Shown here one piece after another: positions 49,208 through 59,497 of a DNA stretch of 64,000 bases. Under the pieces are notes generated by a model. The model searched no databases. It worked only from the letters and a program-made list of their open reading frames with translations, and was not told where the DNA came from. The first letter of the stretch is position 1. The number at the start of each line of letters is the position of its first letter. The translations under genes were made by a program, and so were the position numbers. This stretch comes from an uncultured Granulosicoccaceae bacterium (GTDB lineage: Bacteria > Pseudomonadota > Gammaproteobacteria > Granulosicoccales > Granulosicoccaceae): positions 1 through 64,000 of the forward strand of contig CALAJN010000016.1 of the NCBI GenBank assembly GCA_937922675.1, written 5' to 3'.

Positions 49208-50482
49208 CTAGCTGTCAACGATACGCGCAGTCTCGACGACAGCATGGAATAGCACGTTGGCCCCAGCTGTGGCCCAAGCCGGTGTAATCTCTTCAGCCTC
49301 GTTGTGCGAGAGTCCGTCAATACAGGGGCACATCACCATAGCGGTCGGCGCAACCCGGTTGATCCAGCAGGCATCGTGACCGGCGCCAGAGACGATGTCG
49401 CGATGTGTATACCCCAGGCGATCAGCTGCGCTACGCACTGCAGTGACGCAGGTCTCATCAAAGGTTACAGGGTCGAAGCCGCCCACCTCTTCTATTTCCA
49501 TACCGAGTCCGATGGCCTCGATGATCTGCTGCGCGCCTTGTCGAAAACGCGACTCCATATCAGCAATGACACTCTTTTCCGGGTGCCGAAAATCAACAGT
49601 GAACACGACGCGGCCGGGGATGATGTTGCGAGAATTGGGGTAGACATCGCAGTGACCAATAGCACCCACTGCATACGGCGCATGTGACAACGCGATATCG
49701 TTGACAAGCTCGGTCATTCGCGCCATGCCCAGGCCTGCATTGACACGCATCGGCATCGGTGTGGAACCGGTGTGACTCTCCTTGCCGGTCAGACGCACCT
49801 CCAGCCATTTCAGTCCCTGCCCGTGCGTCACAACACCGATCTCGCACTCCTCGCGCTCAAGGATTGGACCTTGCTCAATATGCAACTCGAAGAACGCGTG
49901 CATCTTGCGTGCGCCAACCACTTCCTCACCCTTGAATCCAATACGGGCAAGTTCGTCCCCAAGACGCTTGCCATCGGCATCCACACGATCGTAAGCCCAG
50001 TCGAGTGTGTGCATATTGGCAAATACACCGGAAGCGACCATCGCGGGAGCGAACCGCGTGCCCTCTTCGTTAGTCCAGTTGGTCACGACTATGGGGTGGC
50101 GAGTGGAGACATTGATGTCGTTGAGCTGACGAACGATTTCAAGCCCCGCAAGGACTCCAAGAACCCCATCGTATTTGCCACCAGTGGGTTGCGTATCCAG
50201 ATGACTACCCACGTACACAGGCAGGGCATCAGGATCTGTCCCCTCACGACGCGCAAACATGGTGCCCATGGCATCAAGACCCATACTGCAACCCGCAGCC
50301 TCACACCACTTTTGAAACAGACGGCGACCCTCGGCGTCTTCGTCAGTGAGTGTTTGCCGATTGTTGCCACCGGCAAGCCCAGGCCCGATCTCGGCCATTT
50401 CCATCAACGAAGCCCACAAGCGCTCGCCGTCTATCCGCAGATTGCTTCTCACTGATTGGGCGCCAACTGAGTCTATTGGCAT
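49208..50482 (-). CDS. M20 Zn-dependent hydrolase (N-carbamoyl amino acid hydrolase / ureidopropionase type)
   Basis: About 424 aa from ATG 50482. The metal ligands are clear: His and Asp in VGSHLDTQPTGGKYDG, Glu in NWTNEEGTRFAP, His in FELHIEQGP, and GAGHDACWIN near the C-terminus. This family cleaves N-carbamoyl groups (ureidopropionase, allantoate amidohydrolase, L-carbamoylase). Linkage to methylmalonate-semialdehyde dehydrogenase suggests beta-ureidopropionase in reductive pyrimidine breakdown. The dihydropyrimidinase and dehydrogenase genes are not in the window. Confidence 0.88.
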   Translation of the reverse strand: MPIDSVGAQSVRSNLRIDGERLWASLMEMAEIGPGLAGGNNRQTLTDEDAEGRRLFQKWCEAAGCSMGLDAMGTMFARREGTDPDALPVYVGSHLDTQPTGGKYDGVLGVLAGLEIVRQLNDINVSTRHPIVVTNWTNEEGTRFAPAMVASGVFANMHTLDWAYDRVDADGKRLGDELARIGFKGEEVVGARKMHAFFELHIEQGPILEREECEIGVVTHGQGLKWLEVRLTGKESHTGSTPMPMRVNAGLGMARMTELVNDIALSHAPYAVGAIGHCDVYPNSRNIIPGRVVFTVDFRHPEKSVIADMESRFRQGAQQIIEAIGLGMEIEEVGGFDPVTFDETCVTAVRSAADRLGYTHRDIVSGAGHDACWINRVAPTAMVMCPCIDGLSHNEAEEITPAWATAGANVLFHAVVETARIVDS

Positions 50483-50493
50483 CAAAAATACCC

Positions 50494-51981
50494 CTAGTGA
50501 GTCGGGAACGTGAATACGGCACCTTCTCGAATACCGGTTGGCCACCGACTGGTCACCGTCTTGAGGCGAGTATAAAAGTGCACACCCTCCGGACCGTAGA
50601 TCGAGTGGTCTCCAAACAATGAACGCTTCCAACCGCCGAAGCTGTGATACGCCACCGGCACTGGAATCGGCACGTTGATGCCAACCATGCCTACTTGAAT
50701 ATCATTGGCAAAGGCGCGGGCTGCATCGCCATCACGTGTAAAAATGGCGGTGCCGTTTCCGTATTCATGATCATTGATCATGGTGACGGACTCGTTGTAG
50801 TCCGCTGCTCGCACTACCGCCAAGACAGGCCCAAATATTTCTTCCTGATAAATGCGCATGTCGGTGGTGACATGATCAAACAGGCTGCCCCCCAGAAAGT
50901 ACCCGTTCTCATAGCCCTGCAAGGAAATTGATCGCCCATCCACCACAAGCTGAGCGCCCGCTTCAACCCCTGCGTCGATCAACGAAGTGATGCGCAGCTT
51001 TGCATCTGCTGTTATGACGGGCCCCATTTCTGATTCGCTGTCGTCGGCAGGACCAACTTTCAAGGCTTCGACACGCGGTCTCAACTTGGCGACCAGAGCA
51101 TCAGCTGTGCCCTCACCGACCGGCACGGCAACTGACACAGCCATACAACGCTCACCGGCCGAGCCATAGCCGGCGCCCATGAGCGCATCTACCGCCTGAT
51201 CAAGGTCTGCATCCGGCATGATGATCATGTGGTTCTTGGCACCACCGAGCGCTTGTACACGTTTACCTGCCTCGGTACCACGTCGATACACGTACTCAGC
51301 TATCGGTGTTGAGCCAACAAAACTGACCGCTTGGACATCGGGATGATCAAGTAGTGCATCCACAGCTACCTTGTCGCCGTGAACCACATTCAGTACCCCA
51401 GATGGCAAACCGGCCTCATGCAGCAGGTCGGCAACGAACATGACAGCAGAGGGATCGCGCTCTGAAGGCTTCAAGACAAAAGTGTTGCCGCAGGCAATGG
51501 CTACCGGGTACATCCAAAGAGGCACCATGGCCGGAAAATTGAACGGCGTTATACCGGCACACACACCGAGGGCCTGCCGATCAGACCAGGAATCAATGCC
51601 AGGTCCTACATTGCGACTGAACTCGCCTTTCAACAGTTGAGGGATACCGCAGCAAAACTCAACAACCTCTCTGCCGCGCTGGACTTCACCGAGTGCGTCA
51701 TCGTGGGTTTTGCCGTGCTCACGAGATATTTCCCGTGCCACATCATCCGCCCGCTCCTGCAGCAGGGTGTTGAAACGGAACATGACGGCCGCACGTTTGG
51801 CCGGCGGCGTATTTGACCAGGCGGGCAAGGCAGCTTTGGCAGCAGCAACGGCGGCTCCTACATCACCAACGCTGGACAAACCCAGTGTGTCCGTCTCCTC
51901 GCCAGTGGCCGGGTTGAAAACCGGCTGCGACTTGCCACTGGTGGTGGCGCTGCGGGTACCTGCAACGAGGTTTTCGATCAT
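50494..51981 (-). CDS. mmsA: CoA-acylating methylmalonate-semialdehyde dehydrogenase
   Basis: It converts methylmalonate or malonate semialdehyde to propionyl- or acetyl-CoA. The 495 residues include NAD-binding [15 protein letters not shown], the catalytic Cys in [14 protein letters not shown] and the family-typical [13 protein letters not shown]. There is no separate catalytic Glu motif, as expected for this CoA-dependent class. It is upstream of the M20 hydrolase, separated by 11 bases. Roles in valine, inositol or beta-alanine breakdown are all possible. Confidence 0.93.
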   Translation of the reverse strand: MIENLVAGTRSATTSGKSQPVFNPATGEETDTLGLSSVGDVGAAVAAAKAALPAWSNTPPAKRAAVMFRFNTLLQERADDVAREISREHGKTHDDALGEVQRGREVVEFCCGIPQLLKGEFSRNVGPGIDSWSDRQALGVCAGITPFNFPAMVPLWMYPVAIACGNTFVLKPSERDPSAVMFVADLLHEAGLPSGVLNVVHGDKVAVDALLDHPDVQAVSFVGSTPIAEYVYRRGTEAGKRVQALGGAKNHMIIMPDADLDQAVDALMGAGYGSAGERCMAVSVAVPVGEGTADALVAKLRPRVEALKVGPADDSESEMGPVITADAKLRITSLIDAGVEAGAQLVVDGRSISLQGYENGYFLGGSLFDHVTTDMRIYQEEIFGPVLAVVRAADYNESVTMINDHEYGNGTAIFTRDGDAARAFANDIQVGMVGINVPIPVPVAYHSFGGWKRSLFGDHSIYGPEGVHFYTRLKTVTSRWPTGIREGAVFTFPTH

Positions 51982-52133
51982 GACTCAGCTCTCTTGGACC
52001 TTCGGCGGAAGGCTGAAGAAAGCTAACTCATGTAGATGACACGGTCAACGAATCAACGCTGTGTCAGGCACCAGATTGCTCCTGACGTTATACCATTGCA
52101 GACGCTGTCTCCAAGATTGCACCGCTCGCTACT

Positions 52134-52688
52134 ATGCCAATCGAACCGCCCCCTACAGAAAGCCTCGTCGAATCCTTTCCGCCTCTGGAAGGCAAGCGAG
52201 CGCGAGTCCTGGTCCTGGGCACCGTGCCTGGCACACACTCCATAGCAGCCGCTCAATACTACGCGCATGCACGCAACGCCTTCTGGCCGATGGCGCTTGC
52301 TGTGTGTACAAACACGGCACCAGCACCGGACGCCGCCTTCATCGCACCCTATGCGGATCGCGTTGCTCGCATCACCGAAGCAGGGATCGCGGTATGGGAC
52401 GTGCTCGCTCGTTGCGAACGCCGAGGCAGCCTGGACAGCGCCATTGTCACTGGCTCTGAACAGACCAATGAACTCATTTCCTTTGCGCAACGCCACCCGG
52501 AGCTGGAACGTATTGTGTTCAACGGCAGAACGTCAGAGCGCTTGTTCTTGCGTCACGTAATGAAACTGGACGAGGCAGAGGCCACCTTCGAGAACATTGA
52601 ACTCGTCGGTGCGCCGTCAACCAGTCCGGCGATGGCCGCACTGACGCTTGAGGAGAAATTTGTCGTCTGGTCCCGGCTACTAAGCTGA
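52134..52688 (+). CDS. DNA-deoxyinosine (hypoxanthine) glycosylase, UDG family 6
   Basis: A 184-aa base-excision repair enzyme. The motif LVLGTVPGTHSIAAAQYYAH followed by ARNAFWP is that of the hypoxanthine-DNA glycosylase branch of the uracil-glycosylase superfamily, which lacks the catalytic Asp/Asn of classic UDG. Motif 2 is GAPSTSPA. It removes deaminated adenine from DNA. It is a lone gene between mmsA and fur. Confidence 0.88.
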   Translation: MPIEPPPTESLVESFPPLEGKRARVLVLGTVPGTHSIAAAQYYAHARNAFWPMALAVCTNTAPAPDAAFIAPYADRVARITEAGIAVWDVLARCERRGSLDSAIVTGSEQTNELISFAQRHPELERIVFNGRTSERLFLRHVMKLDEAEATFENIELVGAPSTSPAMAALTLEEKFVVWSRLLS

Positions 52689-52735
52689 AGCGCGCATCGG
52701 ATGAAACACTTGCCATAGCGAGATCCACTGGTGCG

Positions 52736-53176
52736 TCAGTCAGTCTCGTCCTGATAGACACCGTACAGAACGATTCGATGATCCGTCAGGGAGTAACCAA
52801 GCTCTTCGGCAATCTCGTGCAGGCGTTCTTCGATACGCACGTCCTTGAACTCAGCCACCCTGCCCGACTTCACGCATACGATGTGATCATGGTTGTCGCC
52901 ATTGTCCAGCTCGAAAACGGCCTGGCCGCCAGCAAAGTGATGACGGGTGACAATCCCGGCACCCTCAAACTGTGTCAGCACCCGATAAACGGTTGCGAGT
53001 CCGATGTCGCTGTCATTGGACAGCAGCTCCTTGTAGACATCCTCTGCACTCAAATGATGCGGCTCAGCCTCCTCGAGAATCTCCAGAATGCGCAAACGCG
53101 GTGTCGTGACCTTGAGGCCCGCCTTGCGCAAATCATGAGTGCCCTGGTGTTCGCGGGCTTCGCTGGCCTCGGCCAT
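52736..53176 (-). CDS. fur: Ferric uptake regulator Fur
   Basis: An iron-sensing repressor of 146 aa from ATG 53176. The DNA-binding half is LKVTTPRLRILEIL, then IGLATVYRVLTQFE. The dimer half has the metal His cluster (TRHHFAGGQAVFELD, DNHDHIVC, SLTDHRIVLYG). The CxxC structural zinc motif of E. coli Fur is incomplete (CVKSG), a variant also known from pseudomonads. No iron box is visible nearby. Confidence 0.94.
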   Translation of the reverse strand: MAEASEAREHQGTHDLRKAGLKVTTPRLRILEILEEAEPHHLSAEDVYKELLSNDSDIGLATVYRVLTQFEGAGIVTRHHFAGGQAVFELDNGDNHDHIVCVKSGRVAEFKDVRIEERLHEIAEELGYSLTDHRIVLYGVYQDETD

Positions 53177-53539
53177 GGAGTTGTCCTGAGATGGTAACCA
53201 CCGCAGTATAGGGTTTATCCCTGTTCTTAGCATGGGCTTTGACCGATTGCCGTCGATTTCACTGCGGATGGGAGTGGGGCCGACGAGGGATCAGCGAAGC
53301 ATCTGCGGCGGCGCCCAGGCTGGTGCACACGCAGGTTATTTCAGACACAGCCTAACGGCCGCACAGCGCCCAGAAGCGGCTACACACCCTCGTGTAACAG
53401 GTTTCTTGCACCACAAGTGGTCGCTCTACTCGCCGCTGTAACAAAGGTCTGATCAGCTGCACGGATGACGCGCACGCTCGGATACCGTACCCGCGCTCAG
53501 CACGTGGCGCTTCTTCAAGCTGACTTCAGGAAGGCCAGA
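53177..53539. other. Intergenic region between fur and cheV
   Basis: About 360 bases with no convincing gene. Rightward, a frame starting at ATG 53465 leads into cheV, but its first 25 residues are not CheV-like. An AGGAAGG ribosome-binding site lies at about 53528. I see no sigma28 motif typical of flagellar and chemotaxis genes. Confidence 0.5.
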
Positions 53540-54523
53540 GTGGACCTCAAATCAATTGACGACCGCACCAATCTCGCCGGTACCAACCGGTTGGAATTGT
53601 TGACGTTCAGGCTCTGCGACACGCGTGACCCTGCAGGGACTGCCCTCTACGGCATAAATGTATTCAAGGTGCGTGAGTTGATGGTGACGCCACGACTGAT
53701 GCCGATTCCAGAGATGCACCCCTGCATGGCAGGAGTCGCGAACATCCGCGGCAAGGTCGTGCCGGTCATCGACCTTGACCTGTACATGGGTTTTCAACGC
53801 CCTCCTGAATCATCCCCTATCCTGGTCGTCACGGAATTCAACCGCAGCACCCAGGGCTTCCTGGTTGACGAGGTAGAAAGCATCATGCCTCTCGCCTGGA
53901 GTGATGTTCAGGAGCCACCTGAAATGATTGCCGAGGCACACAACAATATCCTGACCGCATTCAGCCCGCTCGAAGAAAAAACGATGCTACTCACCATCGA
54001 CGTCGAGCGGGTGATCTATGATGTTCTCGGCAGCAACACAGACGACATGGCCGAGGCTGATATCGCCAAGGTGAATGATTCGCGCATGATCTTCTTCTGT
54101 GACGACTCAGCAGTAGCGCGGGCGCAGGTGACCAAGATCCTGGATCGGATGGATGTCGCGCATCAATCTGCTGTCAACGGCCAGGATGCCCATGACATGC
54201 TGATGCAGATAGCCGATGAGGCAGAAGCTGGGGGCAAGAAGCTCTCTGACCTGTTGCTGGCGGTCGTCACCGATGTAGAGATGCCCAAGATGGACGGCTA
54301 TGTACTGACGTCAAAACTCAAGGCAGACAAACGGTTCAAGGACGTTCCAGTGATGATGCACTCGTCGTTATCCACATCGGAAAACAAGCGTCTTGGCATG
54401 CGCGTGGGCGCAGATGGTTACATTCCAAAGCTGCAGCCAAGAGAGTTCTCGTCAACCTTGGTTGATCTGATCGCAAAGGCTCATCCGGATGTTGCCGTCG
54501 AGCAGCTGCCCAAGGTCGCCTGA
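53540..54523 (+). CDS. cheV: Chemotaxis coupling protein CheV (CheW domain plus receiver)
   Basis: It links chemoreceptors to CheA and is adjustable by phosphorylation. GTG 53540 is chosen because it follows AGGAAGG and gives the standard CheV start (LKSIDDRTNLAGTNRLELL). Residues about 10-160 form the CheW domain (IRGKVVPVIDLDLYMGF). Residues about 190-327 form the receiver domain with the acid pair FFCDDS, phospho-Asp in VVTDVEMPKMDGY and Lys in YIPKLQP. No other chemotaxis gene is in the window. Confidence 0.92.
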   Translation: MDLKSIDDRTNLAGTNRLELLTFRLCDTRDPAGTALYGINVFKVRELMVTPRLMPIPEMHPCMAGVANIRGKVVPVIDLDLYMGFQRPPESSPILVVTEFNRSTQGFLVDEVESIMPLAWSDVQEPPEMIAEAHNNILTAFSPLEEKTMLLTIDVERVIYDVLGSNTDDMAEADIAKVNDSRMIFFCDDSAVARAQVTKILDRMDVAHQSAVNGQDAHDMLMQIADEAEAGGKKLSDLLLAVVTDVEMPKMDGYVLTSKLKADKRFKDVPVMMHSSLSTSENKRLGMRVGADGYIPKLQPREFSSTLVDLIAKAHPDVAVEQLPKVA

Positions 54524-54592
54524 TAGCCCGACTCAAGAGCCATTTGAAAAGCTGCACAACAGAAATCGAGCGGAAGAAAGCTGTCGGGCAGC

Positions 54593-56548
54593 TCAGCGAC
54601 TCGCTCCAGACCCCTGCTTGCTGAACAAGTCGACCAGCTGTCGACTCATGACGTCAGGCAACTGCGCAACATCGTGTATTGTCGTCGCGTGGGCATAGTA
54701 TTGCCCCACATCGTGACCAATACCAATGGCTATCAGCTCGGTATCGCCTGCACGCTCGATTTCACGAATGACGTAGCGAAGATGCTTTTCAAGAAAGCGA
54801 CCACTGTTGGTAGACAAGGTCGAGTCGTCAATCGGTGCCCCATCAGAGATCATCATCAAGATCTTTCGTTGCTCACAGCGTTGCTGCAATCGCCCATGGG
54901 CCCATAGCAGTGCCTCACCGTCAATGTTCTCCTTGAGCAGCCCCTTTCGCATCATCAAACCCAAATTGATTCGCGCTTGACGCCAAGGGGTATCAGCCGC
55001 CTTGTAGATAATGTGACGAAGGTCGTTCAGCCTGCCGGGCTCTGCCGGATACCCGGCCTCGACCCAACGCTCCCGAGACTTGCCACCCTTCCAGGCCGCA
55101 GTGGTAAATCCGAGGATCTCGGTCCGAACCCCACACCGCTCGAGCACAGAGCACAGGATATCTGCACACACTGCGGCGACCCGTATCGAGCGCCCGTGCA
55201 TGGAGCCCGAGTTATCGATCAACAAAGTGATGACCGTATCCCTGAAAGGAGTCTCCACCTCCTGCTTGAACGTCAATGCGGACAAAGGATCAGTCAGTAC
55301 ACGCGTCAGGCGCGCGCAATCGAGCTGCCCCTCATCAAGATCAAACTCCCAGCTACGTCGCTGTTGAGCCATGAGCACCCGTTGCAGACGATTGGCAAAG
55401 CGCCCAATGGAGCGTTGCAGATCACCCAGGTGCGTATCGAGGAGCTTGCGCAGTCGCATAAGCTCCTCAAGGGTGCAGATATCCAGTGGCCTGACAATTT
55501 CATCGTACTCACGTGTATAGATCGGGTACTCACCGCGTCGGGCAATGGAGACCCCGTCGCTGCTGGCATGCCAACTCGCTCCCGGTTGATCCGAACTGCG
55601 ATCCTGCACGTCCTCGTCCGGCTCTATCGCATCACTTCCGTCTTCGGCCGATGCATCATCGCCTTCGTCCTCGGTATTTGCATCATCACCGCTCGGCAGA
55701 CTGTCCTGTTCATTGCCACTGTTGCTATCAGCATCCGCGTCATCACTCTCGTCCTGCTCTGCCTGCTCACCGGAATCACTGTCAGGTGCGTCTTCAGAGT
55801 CACTGGCTTCGAGCCCAAGCTTTCGAAGTAATTGGTCGACATCAAGGGCAAAAGCCGTCTGATCATCCAAGGCAAACTCATGAGACTGCGCAAGCTCGCC
55901 AATAGTCGCTTCCAGATAGTCACGCCAGTCGGCAATTGCCTCTGACGCAGCAGACGGCAGGCGTGCCCCAAAACGCTCGCGCAACCACAGTGAAGCGGCG
56001 TGTTCTATACCAATACGCGTACTGCCTGGCATCCTAGCCATGCTTGCATTGTCATCTCGGGACTCGGAGAGCACTTCCGACTTTGGAGCGCCGCCGATGG
56101 AATCAAGCAGACTGCGATAGCGCCGTTGCAAGGCTACATCAAGGTTGCTGGCTACACCATCAAAGTCTCTGGCGCCGAGCATTTCCACACGGGCCTGTTC
56201 AGCAAGCGCAAACAGGCGCTGCGAGATATCACTTGACGGCTCGTGGCGCAAGTGAGTACGCGGATCGTGATGCTGACGGTGCAATGCAATGGCATCGCTA
56301 CGCCCCCGTGCCTCCATTCGGTCAAGTCGGTTGGCACCAGGAGGCAGCTCGGGCACTTCTACTTTTGACTGACCCGCCGACTGACCTGCCAATTGGGTGC
56401 TGTCACCGTCAGCAAAGCGGATTTCCAAGGAGCTGTCTTCGGCAATGGCGCGCGCACAGGCCACCGTCGAGCGCTCGAAGCCATCAGGACTGGCATCGTT
56501 TGCGGGCTCCTTATCTGTCACCGCAGCGCTTGACTCAAACTGGTTCAA
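54593..56548 (-). CDS. cobT: Aerobic cobaltochelatase subunit CobT
   Basis: With CobS it forms the ATPase ring that helps CobN insert cobalt into hydrogenobyrinate diamide. About 651 aa; the start is uncertain, TTG 56548 is the best candidate after the cobS stop. The N-terminal half is the CobT domain. The middle, about residues 260-350, is a long Asp/Glu/Ser-rich acidic linker. The C-terminal part is a von Willebrand A domain with MIDAS motif [10 protein letters not shown]. CobN is not in the window. Confidence 0.9.
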   Translation of the reverse strand: MNQFESSAAVTDKEPANDASPDGFERSTVACARAIAEDSSLEIRFADGDSTQLAGQSAGQSKVEVPELPPGANRLDRMEARGRSDAIALHRQHHDPRTHLRHEPSSDISQRLFALAEQARVEMLGARDFDGVASNLDVALQRRYRSLLDSIGGAPKSEVLSESRDDNASMARMPGSTRIGIEHAASLWLRERFGARLPSAASEAIADWRDYLEATIGELAQSHEFALDDQTAFALDVDQLLRKLGLEASDSEDAPDSDSGEQAEQDESDDADADSNSGNEQDSLPSGDDANTEDEGDDASAEDGSDAIEPDEDVQDRSSDQPGASWHASSDGVSIARRGEYPIYTREYDEIVRPLDICTLEELMRLRKLLDTHLGDLQRSIGRFANRLQRVLMAQQRRSWEFDLDEGQLDCARLTRVLTDPLSALTFKQEVETPFRDTVITLLIDNSGSMHGRSIRVAAVCADILCSVLERCGVRTEILGFTTAAWKGGKSRERWVEAGYPAEPGRLNDLRHIIYKAADTPWRQARINLGLMMRKGLLKENIDGEALLWAHGRLQQRCEQRKILMMISDGAPIDDSTLSTNSGRFLEKHLRYVIREIERAGDTELIAIGIGHDVGQYYAHATTIHDVAQLPDVMSRQLVDLFSKQGSGASR

Positions 56549-56561
56549 CCATGACTCAGGT

Positions 56562-57545
56562 TTAACTACTGGTGTCGAGCATCTCTTCACCAAACACACG
56601 CTGGTAAAGCTCGGCAATCAGCGAGCGCTCCATGGGATCACATTTGTTGACAAAAACCAGCTCAAAAGCCAAGGCCGGATCCTTGAAGAATTTTAGATTT
56701 TCGGTCCAGGTGATCACTGTACGTGGACTCATTACCGTAGCCAGGTCACCATTTCTAAACGCTGAGCGTGTCAGGTTTGCCAGCTGTACCATGCGCTCTA
56801 CCAACACCTTTCCTTGCTCGTCATGCAAGTGCTTGGCCTTGGCAAGAACAATGGCTACTTCTTGTTCAGCTGGCAGGTAGTTCAAGATCGTGGTCACCGA
56901 CCATCGGTCCATCTGTGCCTGATTGATCTGCTGAGTGCCGTGATATAGCCCGGTGGTATCACCAAGGCCTACCGTGTTGGCTGTGGCAAAAAACCGGAAT
57001 GCCGGATGCGGGCGCAATACGCGGCTTTGATCCAGTAGCGTCAACTGACCCGAGGCCTCCAGCACCCGTTGAATAACAAACATCACATCGGGGCGGCCGG
57101 CGTCGTACTCGTCAAACACAAGAGCAACATTACGTTGGTAGGCCCAGGGCAAGATGCCGTCCTGAAACTCTGTGACCTGCTTGCCATCCTTCAACACGAT
57201 CGCGTCCTTGCCAATCAAGTCGATGCGACTGACGTGACTGTCAAGATTGATTCGCAGGCACGGCCAGTTGAGGCGTGCAGCCACTTGCTCGATGTGGGTG
57301 GACTTACCGGTGCCGTGAAACCCCGAGACGAGAACTCGCCAATCATTGGCAAAGCCGGACAGGATCGCAAGCGTTGTGGCTCGATCAAAGCGGTAGTCCG
57401 GGTCGATTTCAGGGACCCGTTCAGAAACGTCTGAATACGCCGGGACCTCGATATCGGAGGCAAATCCGAAGGTGTCATCGACGCGCACCGTGGTGTCGGG
57501 CATCGGGCTCTCGGCGGACGCATCCGTGAGACGGGTGTCGAGCAT
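56562..57545 (-). CDS. cobS: Aerobic cobaltochelatase subunit CobS
   Basis: An AAA+ ATPase of about 327 aa (ATG 57545). Walker A is [13 protein letters not shown] and Walker [10 protein letters not shown]; the sensor region is [12 protein letters not shown]. The N-terminal segment [20 protein letters not shown] is the CobS signature. It is transcribed just before cobT. Such a CobST pair is best known from alphaproteobacteria; related ChlID pairs are usual in pseudomonads. Confidence 0.92.
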   Translation of the reverse strand: MLDTRLTDASAESPMPDTTVRVDDTFGFASDIEVPAYSDVSERVPEIDPDYRFDRATTLAILSGFANDWRVLVSGFHGTGKSTHIEQVAARLNWPCLRINLDSHVSRIDLIGKDAIVLKDGKQVTEFQDGILPWAYQRNVALVFDEYDAGRPDVMFVIQRVLEASGQLTLLDQSRVLRPHPAFRFFATANTVGLGDTTGLYHGTQQINQAQMDRWSVTTILNYLPAEQEVAIVLAKAKHLHDEQGKVLVERMVQLANLTRSAFRNGDLATVMSPRTVITWTENLKFFKDPALAFELVFVNKCDPMERSLIAELYQRVFGEEMLDTSS

Positions 57546-57670
57546 TCTTGACAACTTTCAGGCAGCGAAAGGAGCCCTTGATCTTACCGTGCACACGCGC
57601 GACCTGCGCAACAGTGCGTCGAGCCCGTCGCTTCTACCGTTTGTTTCATGTCGACTTGTGAAAAATCTGC

Positions 57671-57710
57671 TTGACAGTGATGCTCCTGTGTATGGTATTC
57701 TACCATACCA
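57671..57710 (+). promoter_or_regulatory. dctP promoter with TGGTA-N3-TACCA operator
   Basis: A perfect -35 TTGACA (57671-57676) is followed 17-19 bases later by a -10-like region (GGTATT or TATTCT) lying inside a 17-bp perfect palindrome (TATGGTA TTC TACCATA, 57691-57707). A third TACCA follows at 57706-57710. A repressor there would cover the -10. The core equals the palindrome in the SDR/gntR divergent promoter. Confidence 0.75.
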
Positions 57711-57819
57711 GTTGTACGGCCCTGGCTGTTGCGCTGTACGTCCCGAGCGCATGTGCTATCGGGTCGAACACCACATGATCACGAACAACACACAAGCAGA
57801 AACCCGGAGGATTAATTAC

Positions 57820-58791
57820 ATGTTCAAGAAACTTTCTCTCGTTTTGACCGGGGCGCTGGCATGCGCGTCGTTTAGCGTCCAGGCGGAAGACTGGCGCGCA
57901 TGGAACATTCACAATGACGGCCATCCAAACACCGCCGCCATGGATCGTTTCTCAGAGCTCGTGAGTGAGGCCACCGGCGGTGAAATCAACGTCGAAGTAT
58001 TTCACGGCGGCGTCCTCGGCTCACAACCCGATGCGCTTGAGCAAGTTCGCCTTGGCGCTATCGAGATCGGCAACTTCAACCTCGGCCCCATCGGCCCGAT
58101 CGTCAAGGAAGCCAATCTGGTCTCCCTGCCCTTCATTTTCAAAAGTGTTCCGCACATGTTTCGCGTACTCGAAGGCGAAGCCGGTGAAACCATCGCAGCT
58201 GCCATGGCAGAAGCTGGCATCAAGCCGCTCGCCTGGGTTGACGCAGGTGCACGCTCGTTCTACAGCCAAAAGCCGATCAATACACCCGCAGATGTCGAGG
58301 GCCTGAAGATCCGAGTCATGAACAATGACCTGTACACCTCCATGATTTCTGCCATGGGCGGCAACCCCTCACCGATGGCATTCGCCGAGGTTCAACAAGC
58401 ACTCAAGACCGGTGTTGTGGATGGTGCAGAAAATAACTTTCCTTCGTTCAAGAGCGTTGGACACTACGAAGTTACCACTCACTACTCGCTCAGCGAGCAC
58501 CTGATCATCCCTGAGTGCATCTGCGTCAACACGGCCAAGTTTGACGCCCTTTCAGAAGACATGCAGGCAGCCGTTCGCGGTGCCGCCGAAGAGGCAGCCT
58601 TGTACCAGCGCGAGCTCTGGGCGGTACAGTCCGGACAAGCACGTGAGGAAGTAGAAGCTGCCGGCATTGTGGTCAACGAAATTGCTGACAAGGGCCCGTT
58701 CCAGGATGCCATGGTTGCGGTTTATGACGAATACCTGGCCGCCAATCCCGACATGGCAGACCTGGTCGAGATGGCTAAAAACACTGAGTAA
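57820..58791 (+). CDS. dctP: TRAP transporter substrate-binding protein DctP
   Basis: A 323-aa periplasmic protein (ATG 57820, CGGAGG ribosome-binding site 9 bases upstream). The signal peptide ends at VQAED. The DctP fold is clear from WVDAGARSFYSQKPINTPAD, LKIRVMNN (the carboxylate-binding Arg) and VVDGAENNFPSF. GARSFY and ENNFPSF are typical of the branch that binds uronates and related sugar acids. The operator, shared with the KDG-kinase locus, supports a uronate ligand. Confidence 0.92.
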   Translation: MFKKLSLVLTGALACASFSVQAEDWRAWNIHNDGHPNTAAMDRFSELVSEATGGEINVEVFHGGVLGSQPDALEQVRLGAIEIGNFNLGPIGPIVKEANLVSLPFIFKSVPHMFRVLEGEAGETIAAAMAEAGIKPLAWVDAGARSFYSQKPINTPADVEGLKIRVMNNDLYTSMISAMGGNPSPMAFAEVQQALKTGVVDGAENNFPSFKSVGHYEVTTHYSLSEHLIIPECICVNTAKFDALSEDMQAAVRGAAEEAALYQRELWAVQSGQAREEVEAAGIVVNEIADKGPFQDAMVAVYDEYLAANPDMADLVEMAKNTE

Positions 58792-58809
58792 GCGTCTGAA
58801 GCAAGTAAT

Positions 58810-58854
58810 CTACACAGGGGGTGACCGGGTGTTGCCAGGCACCCCCTTCTGTAG
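58810..58854 (+). terminator. Hairpin between dctP and dctQ
   Basis: CTACACAGGGGGTG and CACCCCCTTCTGTAG form a long stem (seven GC-rich pairs at the top, extended with mismatches) around a 16-base loop. There is no T run, so it is probably an RNA-stabilising or partial-termination hairpin that raises binding-protein expression over the membrane subunits. It mirrors the aapJ-aapQ hairpin. Confidence 0.65.
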
Positions 58855-58957
58855 CGCAGTTCATTGATTGGCATTCACAGTGTTTGCGTAAACCACAGCC
58901 CCAGTACACCACCGTGTCCTCTGGAGTGTTTCTGATCCACCGCCGGGAGGGCCAACA

Positions 58958-59485
58958 GTGAGCGACGTTACCGAAGCCTCGTCCTTCGTACGCGGAATGA
59001 ACAAGACCTACGACCTGCTCTGCCGTGTATGCCTGGTACTCGCCGGTACAGCCTTGGTCGTCATGACCTTGATGTTTGCCTGGCTCGTCTTTGGACGCTA
59101 TGTGCTCAACGACACCCCGACATGGGTCGAACAGGTCTCGCACCTGTTGTTGATGGTGATCGCCTTCCTTGGTGCAGCTGTTGGCGTCAAACAGGATACT
59201 CACCTGTCCGTTGTATTTTTCCGCAGCGTCGTACCCACATGGCTACGTACAGCATTTGTCTTCATGACAGACCTGTTGATGGCGAGTTTTGGCGCCTTGA
59301 TGTTCTGGTTTGGACTTGAGCTTACGATGTTCAAGTGGAAATCACTGATACCGTTGATCCAGGTACCTGAAGGCCTGCGTTCACTGCCTTTGACCATTTG
59401 CGGGGCGCTTGTGTTCTTGTTTTCAATAGGTCATCTGATTCAGCTCCTGCGCGGTCGCGATTCGCGCAAAGACAGCATCGAGTAG
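58958..59485 (+). CDS. dctQ: TRAP transporter small membrane subunit DctQ
   Basis: A 175-aa protein starting at GTG 58958 with GGGAGG seven bases upstream. It has four hydrophobic segments and the DctQ motif FGRYVLNDTPTWVEQVSHLL. The small subunit holds the large subunit DctM in the membrane. It ends 12 bases before dctM. Confidence 0.92.
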   Translation: MSDVTEASSFVRGMNKTYDLLCRVCLVLAGTALVVMTLMFAWLVFGRYVLNDTPTWVEQVSHLLLMVIAFLGAAVGVKQDTHLSVVFFRSVVPTWLRTAFVFMTDLLMASFGALMFWFGLELTMFKWKSLIPLIQVPEGLRSLPLTICGALVFLFSIGHLIQLLRGRDSRKDSIE

Positions 59486-59497
59486 AGAGACAAAAAC

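Noticed and set aside
54977-55905. Long rightward frames opposite cobT
   Set aside because: They are mirror frames produced by the repetitive acidic codons of the CobT linker and have no protein-like features.
56562-57545. Repeat ATGCTCGACACC at the start and near the end of cobS
   Set aside because: Only 12 bases match, and both occur in coding sequence; most likely chance rather than a duplication.
57472-57819. N-terminal extension of DctP
   Set aside because: The extension covers the dctP promoter and operator and the start of cobS; the signal peptide begins at ATG 57820 with a good ribosome-binding site.
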